A stretch of 64,000 bases of DNA from Stratiolaelaps scimitus. Taxonomy: Eukaryota; Arthropoda; Arachnida; Mesostigmata; Laelapidae. The stretch lies in NCBI GenBank assembly GCA_019614645.1, contig JABWDB010000002.1, forward strand, positions 12,995,501 to 13,059,500, given 5' to 3'. Positions within the stretch are counted from its first letter, which is position 1; every line of letters starts with the position of its first letter. The position numbers and the translations under genes are program-made. Below, piece by piece: positions 22,061 through 35,000 of the stretch. The notes under the pieces are model-generated. The model was not told the origin of the DNA. It worked only from the letters and a program-made list of their open reading frames with translations, and did no database searches.

Positions 22061-22920
22061 GCCCTTCTTCGAGCTGCTGGTGCTTCTTCCAAATCCTCAA
22101 CATCTTGTCCACTGTCGGAGAAGGGAGCTGGCTGGCTAGCTGCAAGAGGCTGCTGGGAGAGCCCACATCGGCGTCCACTCAAGCGGACGGGACCAGCTAC
22201 CGTGTTGCTTTCCACTCCTTGGCCTCCACGAGCGGTCTTTGCCTTCTCGTCTCCTTCGAGCTTGGATTCATTCGACCTCGGGACCTAGGCCTCCCAGCTT
22301 CCTGGGGATGGTGGCAGCCTGACCTGGTGGGCGGTGAGTACCGCTGCAGCCAATGGTGGTAGCGATGGTCGAGCAGACCTAGCATGTAGCGCAGACCCAT
22401 CGAGGGCCGCTGCCATGCCAACTCGCACCGCCATCTTTGGGATCTTGTCTGACAGCCACGGGCTCATTCGACGACGACGACGACAGCGACAACAACAATA
22501 ACAACAGCGACATCAACAGCAGCCATTCGCGAGCGAACTTATATAACAGGCCACAGCTCAGCGAACGAAGAAAAACAGCATCAGCCGCAAAAAAGAGAGC
22601 AACGTCGTACGTTCACAATCGAACCGCGGCCAGAATTTTGACGGGTCAACGCGACTTTACCGCCCAAATCATTTGAAGAACAAATGCAATAGACAACTGT
22701 AGGAATACACTATGCCAAATAATTTGATTTTTCAGAGCCACTGAATTTGATCCCCAACCGAAACAAACGAAATGTTATAAATGACTAATTGCTATCGTTT
22801 CCAATGTATAGTCAATGCTGGGTAACCACACTGCACTACTTACAACAATAATGTAGATATCTTGTTCAGAAAATATCATCAGGACGTTTTTCTTTAAGTA
22901 TTTTTGGGTTCTTTCGACCT

Positions 22921-23003
22921 CATTCGGTCACGGATGGCACTGTCGCCAGTGAACACAGCGTACTGTGACACTTGGTGTTGTCAGGTACGCTGTGACCGAA
23001 ATG
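22921..23003. other. Hairpin-forming sequence
   Basis: Inner stem CACAGCGTAC (22954-22963) pairs perfectly with GTACGCTGTG (22985-22994). It extends inward through TGACAC / GTGTTGTCA to a short loop. An outer arm CATTCGGT (22921-22928) pairs with ACCGAAATG (22995-23003) with one bulged base, but leaves a 25-base one-sided bulge. Could be a remnant of a small inverted-repeat element or a small-RNA precursor; no family recognised. Confidence 0.5.
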
Positions 23004-23354
23004 TAAATCTAATCCCTACAGACGTTTTAAGCATATTATAACTCCGCTTGGTCACTGCTTTGTGCTGCTTGTGTCTGTGGTATATACATATGCCTAGGGT
23101 GTTTTTTTTATAGCCCACCGTATTGAGAGTACAGTTTATCTAATACAGTACAGTTAAGAGCTGAGGTTTTTCAGATAGGGGAACAGCTGAGGTTCAGCTC
23201 GAAAAACAATACCATAGTACAGTTTGACTAATTTTAATACAGGTTACTCAATTGGCTATGGTCTTGTGTACTCTTTGCTTCGAACCCTGAGGATGTTGTT
23301 ACTTGGGCCATGGTTGGAAACCACTTTCGCATTGCTTCAACACATGTACGTTCT

Positions 23355-23410
23355 GCGGGATTCAAACCACAGACCCAGCGGTGTTCCAAGTTCTTGGAGC
23401 CTTCCAAATG
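23355..23410 (-). repeat. Possible tRNA-derived SINE fragment
   Basis: On the minus strand a GGTTTGAATCC block (B-box consensus GGTTCGANTCC) follows a CACCGCTGGG block. No cloverleaf is evident. Weak evidence on its own. Confidence 0.2.
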
Positions 23411-24265
23411 CCGTCCTGCTTTACCTGCTATTGTAAATGTTGGGATAGTCTTCATTCGTTGAGAAAGTGCTGGTAACAAAGATCGCAAATTGATTCGTGT
23501 TCCCATCAATAGCGTGATTAATACAATACAATAAGGAAAAATTCATCATCGTTCATCTAGTGAATTAAACTGCCACTTTCGTTTTGATTATTCACATCCA
23601 AATGCAGTACGCTGAACGTTAAATGTTGGCTGTTAATCAGCCCGGAAAAGTTTACCTTGATTCGCCACTTTGTATAGAAAAGAATGACAGATAACGTCGT
23701 GTTTTGCATATTAAAACGCACCAGTTTTCTCTGTCATTGCAATGACAACGATATTCCGAATTCACATAAGAAAAGCGAACTTTTCCGGGCCAACTCGCTA
23801 CAGCCTTCTACATTTAACTTCGTCCACGGTACAGCTGCTTTTTACATTGCTTCCTAAGGCGAACCCCTAAAAGCGATAAGCGCAAGTTCTTGCCAGCTTA
23901 TTCCGTCCACTTTGCCAAGTGGTTACCGTGAGTGTTATATTGCTACGTACTTCTTTGCTGGGTGTAAGCACGAGTATGAAGAATCGAACTTCGTGTGAGG
24001 TTCTTCCCATGTTGGCGGGATGCTTGAGTCTCGCAACCGCCACATGGCGTTTTTGTAACGACGGCAGCGCACAACTGTAACGAGAAGACCACAGAAGCAC
24101 GAAACAAGACTCGCGTTAAATACAGGAAATATATATGAATCAAAGTCGTATATTATATATACATATTTATTAAGGAAAATCACTATATTATACACCGATA
24201 CACTATATATACATATGCTTCGGTATTTGGGCGAGGAAGCAAAATCGGTGCCCTTGATTGACTTG

Positions 24266-24267
<2 letters not shown>

Positions 24268-24316
<49 letters not shown>
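24268..24316. repeat. Long (AT)n microsatellite
   Basis: About 49 bp of perfect alternating AT, the longest perfect dinucleotide tract in the window. Confidence 0.9.
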
Positions 24317-24319
<3 letters not shown>

Positions 24320-24900
24320 GACATGATTAAAATATAGTTGGTATGTACATGTGTATATTGCAATGGTGGTGTGCCTATATCAAACACAACTCCAAGTGTA
24401 TCAGAAAGGGTCACAATCTCGAGCTTACTACGTAAGTGCAAGAAGAACAAACAAACAACCCTTGTTTGCTTACACCATAGACAAGCGTATGGACTCAATT
24501 GTCTAAGAAGACGTATCCAACCCTCACACACATGTAGTCAACCAAGAAATGCAATTAAAAAAACATTATTAATATTAACCTCATCGGCGTAATCGTCTGT
24601 TCTACAGTGAAAACGAAGTTACAATCGCCAGTCCTCAGGAGATGGGTCCGCTGAACCTGGGGGGTCGACACGGAAAGGCTCACCAGAATCGGATCTCGCA
24701 CTCTGCGGTTCCGCTCACAGCAGCGCCACGGGCAGCGCTACCACTTCGCTTGTGGCTCTGGCTGGCTGAGTCCTTGACGCCGGCGGGTTCCGCCATAGAG
24801 AGCAAGCAACCGTGGCTGCTCACGGCGGCTTGTACTAGGAGTTTTCTCGTTCGACGGAGATGAGCCGGACGGGGTTCAGTCAGGGTTGCTGCGCCACCGG

Positions 24901-24918
24901 CAGCAGCAGCAGCAGCAG
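24901..24918. repeat. (CAG)6 microsatellite
   Basis: Six perfect CAG units. Confidence 0.85.
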
Positions 24919-25036
24919 GACCGTAGTAATAAAAAGCCCAATTTAGCATGATTAAGCAATACGCTCCTCAGCCTTCGTCCCATCCTCTGCTAGTGCTTCC
25001 TTGCCGCCAGCTTTGGTATCCATCCCATCTGCCTCT

Positions 25037-25109
25037 GCGGCGGCGGCGGCGGCGACCAGAGAGATGCGGCGATGGTCCGACGGCTTGTTCGTGGTGGTGG
25101 TGGTGGTGG
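25037..25109. repeat. (GGC)n and (GGT)n microsatellites
   Basis: GGC units at 25037-25054 and GGT units at 25091-25109, separated by non-repetitive sequence. Confidence 0.8.
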
Positions 25110-25271
25110 GTGCGAGTGATTGGAACGAGAAGGGAGACGGTTGCTTCTATCGAAGAGCCATTAGCTCGCCCACCACATCCCGAAGGCTGGGTCAAGAAGA
25201 GGGAGTTGCGGCGAGGGAGTCAGGGCTGAAAGGACGAAACCCAGTGCAGGTCGGATACCCCCTCCACCGCC

Positions 25272-25290
25272 GCTGCTGCTGCTGCTGCTG
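25272..25290. repeat. (GCT)6 microsatellite
   Basis: Perfect GCT/CTG units. Confidence 0.85.
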
Positions 25291-26740
25291 ACAAACAGGT
25301 AAGAGGACATTCCCGCCCGAATGGTCCGGCCCGCCGGGAAGCTTCGAGGTCGCCCGCTGCTCTTGCCGTCGTGACGTAGCATCTGCCGTGGCATTAGCAG
25401 TAACCTTCAGACACGCACATGTAATCGGGCACAGTGTGGTCCACCGTGCTGGGAGAAATAGATGCACGCATGAACCCATACACATGAACACGGCGCTGGT
25501 TTCGACCGACTGCCTGGCATGTGCGCAACCCTTGTCCCGATGTGGAGGAGACACAAAGTGTGTGAGAGATAGAGAGCAATAGCGAGAGAGGGAGACCAGG
25601 AAAGAGAGATTTGGTGGATAAACCCCCTGAGTCGTTCGGGGTCTTCAGGCTCTCGTTTGGCCCGCGAAAGACCCCAATTGGCGTTTCGATCGAGCGATGC
25701 CTGCTGCCGAACGATCGCCTAGAAGCAGTGGATTAATCATGTGCCTTCCAATGAATCATTTCATCGCCCATGGAATCAGCAGTGCATTCAGAACGACCTA
25801 TGCTCGAAACGGGCCCCACCGCACCGAGGGAGCACTCCCCTTTTTCTGAGAACCAACCTGGGGTAACCTTTCGAGATGGTTGCGAACAACTAACAGGGTT
25901 ATATGTGCGTGTGTGCGTGTGTCCCATTGATGTGAAGTTTAGGGCCTCCTTTGAATAGGACGCAACGCCAAGCAGCGCCTACCTTAATTATGTCTTCAAG
26001 GACACCGTTCAGAATGATTCGAACCGTAAGACAGCTTCAACAATCATGCCGAAACGTTAGTAGAGGCATTTCGGACGTGACCCCTTAGGGTTCCGCGGCT
26101 AACGTATAATAGAATACTACGAACCCTTGCAAGAAGTTGCTTCCTAATTTCGACCTAGCGACCACAGCCCCAGTTGAGTAAACGCGATTGGAACGTGCTA
26201 TGCGATGAAAGACAAATGATTCTGCTCACTATAGACTGAGGGTTGGCTAGCTCTTCATTAAGTGAATCAATTTGCTATGAAATTGCCTTGCATCTCAAAC
26301 TTCAGAAGCTACTTTTGCAGCACATTGTCAGCGCGTTTGATTGTTACGGTCATATATATGAAACGGGTCACACACGGGCTATTGGCCGATTCAAATGATC
26401 ATAAGAGAGCTTAAGCATTGAAAAATTGCAGCTCCTTAAATAAACCAATAAACATTTACCATTTACCATAGTGCGGAAAAAGACACAAGAAGAAATTCTA
26501 TTATCGAATTCTAGATATTAGATATAACTCTATTATATGCTATTAGTCATCCCGACGTATCAGCGATCACATCTGTCAGCGGATCGCTACGAACGCCACT
26601 CGCATCAGGACTGGCGCAAATTTAAAGATAAGGGCATCTTAGGTAAATAGCAACCTTTTATTATAAAGCTTTAAACCAGCAGCCTCTAAATTCGTGGTCG
26701 AGTAGTTCTCCATGCTTTGCCGGAGGTATCACGACTTGCG

Positions 26741-26792
26741 AAAAAAAATATATATATGTATATATTACATATATATGTGTGTGTGTGTCTGT
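26741..26792. repeat. A-tract, (TA)n and (GT)n compound repeat
   Basis: An A run leads into TATATATGTATATATTACATATATATG and then GTGTGTGTGT. Partly palindromic. Confidence 0.8.
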
Positions 26793-29700
26793 GTATCGAA
26801 AGTCCTATCAGGATTGCCAGTTGTCAGGCACTTAGTTGAATGGCCCGACTAACTCGATGAGATTGACACCCCCCGAGTCTTAATGGCACTCCTGCTGCGA
26901 GTCCCACCGCTGGCGGACAATTCCCGTTGTTGGCCACTTGCAGGACCAAATCCGTTGGCGCGTTGGCCCGCTGCCCGCAAGCTGCGTCGCGGGTCATTAG
27001 CAAGAGTCGTCCAAATCTGCCGCACCCACAAAATTCTTTCAACCCTTTTATCATCGGTGCCGCCAGCTCGAAGTGCCGCTCGCCGCCTCCGCTCCCGAAG
27101 CCATACGACGGCGGGGGCCGACAGAGCAAGCGGGCCAGCGGCCGGCGACGATATAATTGATGCGTTTCTCACAGCATTTTCTAGCCGGCGACGGCAAGCA
27201 CACGAGGCAGAGACCCTCCTTTAATATTTTACCCCTTGTCGGCCCCCTCACTGCCTAGGCTCTGCTAGCAACCCTACTGATCTCTTTCCTCTCGTCATAC
27301 GTTACCGCCCCTGTCCCACCCCTTCCGTGGGTCTCGCATAAAAGAGATTATTCATTCTGTTCCTGACGCCGCTATTGCTGTCCGTATGTTAGGGTCGAGC
27401 GGTCGACCTCCCCCCCCACCCGGAAGCCAGCGTCGGTAAGGTGGTGCCACAAAGCGGGCGTTTAAGTTAGGCGCGCGGACGCCCCTCTCTGTCTAGTTAG
27501 TTCCACGATGTGTGCTGAGTCCATTATAACGCGGCCGGCTGTGTGTTCAGGACAAAAAGGCGCGTGAGGCGGGGACGGACCGGCCGACAGCCACTTACGG
27601 TCACCAATTCTTAGGTCTTCCCCAGTCGAGCTGTTTCAGAAGCGATCCGCTCAAGGGAATAGATTAGAAATCGTGCGTGCGATAGCGTGGAATGTGGGCG
27701 CACGCAGCACAAAAAAAATTAGAGAGCAGCTAACGTCGTGTGTGTCGGGCAACGAGGCAGAGAGCGAAAGAGAGAAGGCAGGTTGCGCTGCGTCTCGCTG
27801 TTAATCGCGCGCCAGCGAGCATCACGAACAAAAGACAGCGAATTGTTCGTAACAGCAAATTAATTTGACGAAGAGTTCGATGGGGCCGAACCTCGCTGGG
27901 GTGCTGTCGGCTCATCCGGCCATGAAGCAGGGACGGGCCGGAGGCGTTCTTTTACAGAATAGATCCGCCTCACCGTAAGGGCGAAAGATCGCTGATTGAG
28001 GTTCACGAAGGTCAGGGATCATTGGGGGAACGGCAGGGGACCATTACGAACAAAGAGAAATGGAGATGACAAAACCGCTGCCGCACCCCAGCCGCCAATC
28101 GGAAAAGAAAATACCAGTGGAGCGACGGTTGCGCTGGGATCGACTGACGGAGACAGCGAGGGCAAAAGAAGTTCGAGGAAAGGCGAGCGTCAGGGAAAAA
28201 GCAACGGGAGTGAAGAAGCAATACAAGAAGAGCAACATCGATGCTACCAGCAAATAGGCAGCGGACACTGATTGACTGAAGGTGGCCGGCTCTGCTGTTA
28301 AAATAACTTTGAACGCTTTCGTACGTGTTGCAGCGAGGTTCCGGCGAAATAATGGCATCAATGAGCAATCATAGATCTGTTCCTCGGCCTTTTCTTGTTT
28401 GTTTATTAAAGAGGAGAAATTGCTTGTAACGTAGTGGCGCTGTTGGAACTCAGCCTACCGCCAGGTTCTACCTACACTAAACAGAACTTCTCCCACTAAA
28501 CAGAACGCTCTCTTGAAGGTTCACCCTCTGTCGGTATTGATCTTCATGTGACGCTGTGCCACAACGGGCCATGATCTTCGACCTGGGCAGCCTAAAACAA
28601 CCCGTCGAAGCCAATCGGATGCGGTTGTTCGAACTTACGAAAAGCGCGTACGTTTTCATTTGCTCTGCGTTCACCATTCGTTTGGGCGATTTTCACAAAA
28701 CGCCACCCATCAGCTGTGGTCGTCGAAGCAACACCCAGGACTGGAAGAGCCAAGCATACGGTGGCATTCGACATAATTTTTTTGCATTCTAGACAATCTG
28801 TGGTATATATTCTAATATACCTGACTTGGTATACTTGCCCACCGTTTTGCACAAGTGCATTTAAAGGGCTCGCTCTTATGAAGCAATGCCAAAAGCAGTT
28901 GTACCGTGGACATCAAATGCTGGTTGTGAGTCAGCTCGGACAATTTACAACATACTTGACTGAAAGCACACAAACATACATTTCGGATCAACGAAGCGGC
29001 AAGGCGGCAGTGGTGGAAATTTACAAAGCTCTCTTGATAGGCTATGAAACCACTGAGCAACAGCAGAACAAACATCCTGCAAGTTGTTATGATTACAGTA
29101 ACAGGGTTGAGTGTGATCATAGACAGCTTGTAATGAATGGAAGCTAACAATAACAACCAGAGAGGCTACTGTTCCGATCTTTTCTCGAGCGTGGGCATAT
29201 TTATTTTACAAGACTAATGCATGTTTAAAAAGTGACAAAACTCTACGAGTTCCTCCAATTTATTGCCCAGGTCTATATGCGCTTTATCATTATTCACTTA
29301 AAAGCGTACCATGACCCCATATTATGACTGGCACTATCATCACATGCCTATTCATTAAACTAATTTTTTTGCTAAATTTAGCCAACCAATTACCGTAAGC
29401 CGATGAACACATCTGCTTTGCCTTTTGAAGCTGAATAGGCGTTGTTACATATAATCCGGTCGTTCGACCACCACGACGTACGCCGGTAATTGCGTCGAAC
29501 AGCGATCGTGTGTATATGTGTGTGCATCTATTTTACTAAATATTTTATTTTCTCTAATTACCCAGGTAGCTACAGCCGACCAGGTAGCTTCATGGTCCCC
29601 TTTTGCCTCCAAAATGCGAAAATTAGCCAGCCCCTATAACGCGGCGTGTAACTCAGCCTTTGCCGCATTTGTCGTCCTTCTGCTCATCGTCGTCGTCGTT

Positions 29701-30726
29701 AACAAGTATCCACCAACTAATTTAGACGCTCGGTGCCTTAGTCCTCCAAGGACTTCCTGCCGCGTGTCTACCGATCTCCTGTTAGCGCACCTGGAGGTAG
29801 ATCCCACCTCCTCTTCTATATTGCTTACGGGTACGCGTTATCTGTTTAACCACAGGGTTCCCACCTGGCTGGTCGCGAGCCCGCTCGTGCCCCAGCACCC
29901 ATCGTGGTACACGAACCAGACAAGACAGAAGCTTCTTCTGTAGTTGTAGAACTCCGTTGCGGCTGATCCGCCACACATCACGCATCACGCCCGCGTCCAA
30001 TACATGCTCGAAGTGTTGGCGCCCACACCCACGCGAGCCGTCATCGCACCTCGGTCGGGAGGTTGCTTAGCCTTCTTGTAGAAGGCTTCCCTAAGCAGAG
30101 GTTCGCGCTGCTGTATCGTTCCCTCTGCCGGCCAGCAGATCAGATCGCTTCAAGCACTCGGTCGCCAGTTACACACAGACCAGCCACCCTCGCACCGATT
30201 TGCACCCTCCCTTGTCAGCTACCCTGCCACGCTAACGGTCTCCCAGGAGCGGAGAGGGCCTTGAATCGATTATCGAAGGCCATTTTGGAAGCTCATCGCC
30301 AACATCCAACCCAGCTCAAGCCAAGCAGGGGCAGCCGTTGCCACTTGCCGACACTGCTTTTACTGCTGCTCCTGAGGCGGCAGCGGCTGTTGCGGGTGAC
30401 TAGTTAGTTGGTGGGCTGATATATTTACATCATCTAGCCGAGGCAAGGCCCGACAGGCAACCAGCTCAAAGCGGCTCGTTTCAAACGGCTGCTTCAACCA
30501 GCCCGTCGCGGGCCGCCGCTATGGGGAAACGAGTCTAGTCCTGCCACTTCCAGGCCCATCGCACATCCCTCACCCCGTCGTCTCGCAGCCCGAAAACGAC
30601 GACGGAGATTACCGGGGTTTATCGCCCATCTCGAGTTAGAGCCCACAAGGTTGTTGTCCCCCTGGACGGACCGACGAAGATGAGAATGACCCAAAACGAA
30701 GATAGAGGAAGAACGAGGGAAAGAAA
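26793..30726. other. Gene-free stretch, alternating GC- and AT-rich
   Basis: GC-rich at about 26.85-28.2 kb and 30.0-30.7 kb, AT-rich between. Open frames at 28060-28257 (lysine-rich, ATG start), 28716-29147 and 29518-29943 (non-ATG) have no motif that I recognise and are not called. An (ATC/GTC)-like triplet run lies near 29683-29700. Confidence 0.45.
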
Positions 30727-30745
30727 GAGAGAGAGAGAGAGAGGA
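30727..30745. repeat. (GA)n microsatellite
   Basis: Perfect AG repeats in a purine-rich context. Confidence 0.85.
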
Positions 30746-32029
30746 TTTAGACGAAGGTGGTTGCGCGGGTGGTACGTGACTGCAGCCTCTTGCCATTTTT
30801 TCATTAGTTACGTTCGCACGCTAGTGATGATAATAATGATAATGTATAGTATAATACGACGCCTACGATGGTGATGTGACTTGTTCAAGCGCTTGTAAGA
30901 GAATGGCCACACACATACGCTCATGGATATATCGTGTGTCCATACACATATGTACAGGGTGCTTGGAAAGTCACGCAACCCTGTGGCGTGCACCGATAAA
31001 GTTGAGCAACTTGTTGTACGAATACGATGTTAAATAGGTGTAAAACAACACGTTCTTCTGTGGTATTTCTTTCTGTGGCTAATTGCATCATTTATTTTTG
31101 CGGACACACGATAACCCCACCCAAGTGAGGGTTGAATCCGTCCGAGGCTGGTTTATACGAACATAATATAATAGTCAGCGCCTAGTGCAATGCGGGCTAT
31201 TATCTAATGTTACTTGGCCGGATCTTCTGCAGGTTCAATAAAACAGTGAAAGACCTACACAGTCCTTACAATCCCTGGTCTCATGTTATCTCATCGGATT
31301 TACAAACATTTCCTTTGCCAGTTTGGATTATATAATAGCATTACATTGCTGTTCTATATGCCATTCTGCTGTTCGAGCGTATGTCTATGACGTCCGCTCG
31401 AACACGACACGAGTATTGCCGCTAAGGCAACGTATTCTCTTCGAGACTACCTCGAACTGCAAGCAGTCTGCTTGGCTGGGCTTCGATCTTAAATGGCCAA
31501 GCCATATTTACTCTAAAACAATTTGGGCGGGCAGCAGTTCGAACGAGAGAGCGACCAGCGAGCGCAAACGGGCACCATCATCGTCGCTAACGGCGAGGCA
31601 GAAACGATATTGCTAATGCCGTGCGTATTTACGCGGTTCCGGGATGAGGGGTATTATTACACCGTAGTTGAAGGCAGATCGGTTGCGCATTTCTTCGACC
31701 TGCCCCAGTCTATGAGTATGCGAGCGGAGAAGGGCGGACGCGGTTTACGCTCCTGAAGCGAGCGAGGTGCCGTGTGAAAACCGACAGCACTTCAAGGCTT
31801 CGTGGAGGCCTTCAAATAGATTCGAGAGGCGCAAGGTGGGCAGGGAGGGAACAGAGAGAGGCACCAGTATAATGTCGTGCAGGGGATAGTAGTTGCTGCG
31901 GCGCGTCGTCAGATCGGTCACGAACGCTAGCCTCGGTCGGTCAAGGCTCGTAGGGGCAATCGTTGGTCGGAACTTCTAACGAACGGAAGACGATAAGCGA
32001 CTCGACATAAGCGGCGTGAGGCGAACTAG
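30746..32029. other. Gene-free stretch
   Basis: AT-rich to about 31.5 kb, GC-richer after. The only structured item is a CAGGGT…ACCCTG inverted repeat at 30955-30983 preceded by TA. Open frames around 31323-31756 start at non-ATG codons and have no recognised motif. Confidence 0.45.
30955..30983. repeat. Short inverted repeat, possible transposon-end relic
   Basis: CAGGGT at 30955-30960 pairs with ACCCTG at 30978-30983, and TA precedes it. The sequence CAGGGTGCTTGGAAAGTC resembles terminal-repeat starts of some mariner-like elements, but I found no partner end in the window. Confidence 0.25.
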
Positions 32030-32042
32030 CCCCCCCCCCCCC
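32030..32042. repeat. 13-base C homopolymer
   Basis: Thirteen consecutive C residues; length may be uncertain for technical reasons. Confidence 0.85.
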
Positions 32043-35000
32043 TGTTTAGAGGGGCTCGCGGGACGCCAGAAAGGGTGAGCGACAACGAGAATGAAGGAGA
32101 CGGAGTTTGAGGATGGAGCCGGTTGCTCAGGCCGACAGGCGGGCAGCCGTCCAGATAGCCAGCCTGTCTGTCTAGAGTGTGTGTGCAGCGAGTGCTGTGA
32201 ATGGCAATCCGGTGCATGGGGTAAAACGTCGTCAAGGCTTCGGACGCGGCTCTGAGAGCCGCCATCCGCAAGCCAGCTACGTTCTGCAAGCCGCCATCCC
32301 CCGATGGCTGAGTGGCGTGCGACTACTCAACTCTCGGGTCGCCCCTTGCCGTAGAGATGCTGCAGTAGTAGCAGCAGCTGCTGCTGCTGCTTTGTAGCTT
32401 GAAGGTTCTACTAGACTCCCCCTGAGCTCGGGGAAGTCTGGGAGAGATCGCAGACTTAATGGCTCATTCGCATGAGAGAAGGCAGATGGGCTTTACAGGA
32501 TCCAAGCGAGTCACCTAAAGTACAACTCGTCGCCGTTCGGTCCCTCGTTCGTCGGCCCAAAAGCAGATAGCCAGCCTTCCAGGCACAACTCGCCCGGCTC
32601 CCGAAGCTCCCCTCTACATCTGGATCGTATGGCTGTAGTTCCACTTAGATGTGCCAGCCTTTTACAACTGCTGCTGCCGCTGCCGCCGCTTCTCCTGCTC
32701 ATGCAGCCACCTCACATCCTACCAGGGAGTAGATACGTAGTAGACAAGTAAACGAAAGTCAATAAAAAGCTCGATCGACAAAGACCCCTGCTGGACGAAC
32801 ATCTTTGCATGTCGACAGGGCGCTAGTCTGGTACACGATCGAATGAAGGATGGTAAACTGCCATAGACGTTATAGATGTTGAAATTGAAATAACAACAAA
32901 GGCTTTAATTTCTATATGCGGATGAATGTCAAACTCTAGGGAACACTGTCGGATATTTTTTTATCGATTGCAGTGCGCCCATTTTGTCGGAGCTGTGCAC
33001 CCTTCGTTCGAAGTTAGTTCATGTTAGACGATTCTGACACCGTGTTGTCGTCGTTCGTACGAATAACGTGCCGATATATAATTTAAAGCCAGTACCCAGT
33101 TAAATCGTATGTGTGCACTGACGTAGGATGCAACGCGCGGCGAATAGGATCCTGAAGCATATACCTCCGATCCTGTGATAATTCCCACAGAACCGTTCCG
33201 AGAGGCAGAGACAGAGAGAGGGAGAGAGGTCATTGCTGTCATATATCCACTGCCCGATATTAACCGAGGGAAAGGCTTGAATGAATATCGATAGGTAAAC
33301 TGCAAGGAATTGAATCCTTCCTGTTGAACTGTTGGTTCAATAAAGCTATACGGGATCAGTATGCCTCTGGCTGACACCGGCTGAGATTAAATAAGAAGGA
33401 ATAACAATCTGCGAACAAGGTCAACCTAACTATCTCATATTATTCTCCCTTTTCCATAAAGGAGATGTTTGCATTCTATTGTCACAGTTCACCTATTTAT
33501 CGAGCTGCCTTTACATTTACTGATCATTGACGAAAGGTGGTTCAGTCCAAAACAAACTAAGGTCCGCGCCATTTGGAAATGCCAGGTTAGAGTCGCTGGG
33601 AAGTTACAGTTGTTGCTTGAAATTATAATTCAACTATTCGTATCATACAATCATTTTTGAGAAAGTCACCCACGTAACCTCGACCCTAATTCTCGTGTTC
33701 GATCCCAACGCCGATCCACTGGAGTGTATCAGTCGCGTATTTTCTATCTGCAAAACAGCGGTGCGTGCGTGTCTGTGTACATATGACTGATACATGTAAA
33801 CGCTGGACACAAGAGCCCATCTAAATATCGTATACTATCGGCCCTTACACTGCGCAGATCCACGACTGATCGTAGTCGAATCCTCCGCCCTCTCTCACGT
33901 AGGTTCCCTGGATCGTTCGAGACAGGAGGTGCACTGCAAGCCGAAACAAACAAATGCAAAGAACGAAGAAATGCCTTTGTTTAGCCACCTGCTCATTATC
34001 GCCACACGATTACCTAGTGAAAGATTTTCGATATCTCTAGAGAAAATGCGTCATCGAATCATTTGTGCTACCTAACGTAGCACTGCCTAAACGCATCGTA
34101 ATAGTAAAATATGCAGTTGCGGTTTTACTGCTGTAGTGTGGTCATGCATGAACATGACGCTGCCGTAAACGTGAATAGGAACGAAAAGCTGTTTCCGTAC
34201 TGGTGTTGGTTTCAATAGCAAATTAACTATTGCAGAAGCATCGCGAAACAATTCAATTTCGATATGCCGTATATATATATGCTTGCGTGTCATGGGTTTA
34301 TTAGTATTCCATGCAATAATTAATATATCTATCCATATTGATCTATCTATTCATTACAAGTGTGTATACCAAAATGAAATCAGTTCGAACTGTGTTTGTT
34401 TATATAGTCCGCACGCTTTACAGTGCATCAGTATCGATTGTGCATATGATTGTGGGCCTTATTTTGCAGACGCTGCATCTGGCCGTCGGATACGTAGGTA
34501 CATATAAGTATGAGATCAATATAAGCCAGTTGACAATTCCCAAAAACAACACGAATAATATTTACCCGTATAGCACTTATCTATAAATGTAAATAAATAC
34601 ATTCTGCTTGATTTTTTGTTCGTCAGCTTACAAGTAATTTCGCTGCGTGATGGCCAACTGAAATTTTCAATGTGGCTATTGCAGACTGGACACACGCTCG
34701 ACGTTCATATTCATTCATTGCCATTGGACTACTTGCTATGCATGAGTCAACTATATTTATTTCATATAATTGTGTGTCAATATACGACAGTAATTAGTGA
34801 CCCAGTTTGGGACAGAGTGTCAGGCCGACGCCGTCAATATCCCGAGAGAAGTGGTGGTATTGCCTCGCTGCCTCACAATGAGGGTTGAGACGTGTGCAAA
34901 AGGAATGACCCTGCTTTGCTTGTCTCCGGTGGCGCAAATTCACAAGCATTGGAACAGCCAGCCAATTTATATACGCTCAGCCAATCAGAACCGTATTCCT

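Larger units (their letters stand above)
21491..24267. other. Gene-free stretch with microsatellites and a hairpin
   Basis: Holds (AT)n at 21517-21532 and 21949-21968, a purine tract at 21811-21840, (CT)n at 22039-22060, and (GAC)n/(AAC)n triplets at 22469-22515. A hairpin lies at 22921-23003 and a tRNA-like B-box on the minus strand near 23360-23372. The GC-rich section at 22060-22470 has no recognised gene; the rest is AT-rich. Confidence 0.5.
24317..26740. other. Gene-free stretch with a GC-rich triplet island
   Basis: A GC-rich island at about 24.64-25.6 kb carries (CAG)n at 24901-24918, (GGC)n at 25037-25054, (GGT)n at 25091-25109 and (GCT)n at 25272-25290. From 25.7 kb on it is AT-richer with no recognised content. 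Open frames in the island are translations of the triplets. Confidence 0.5.
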
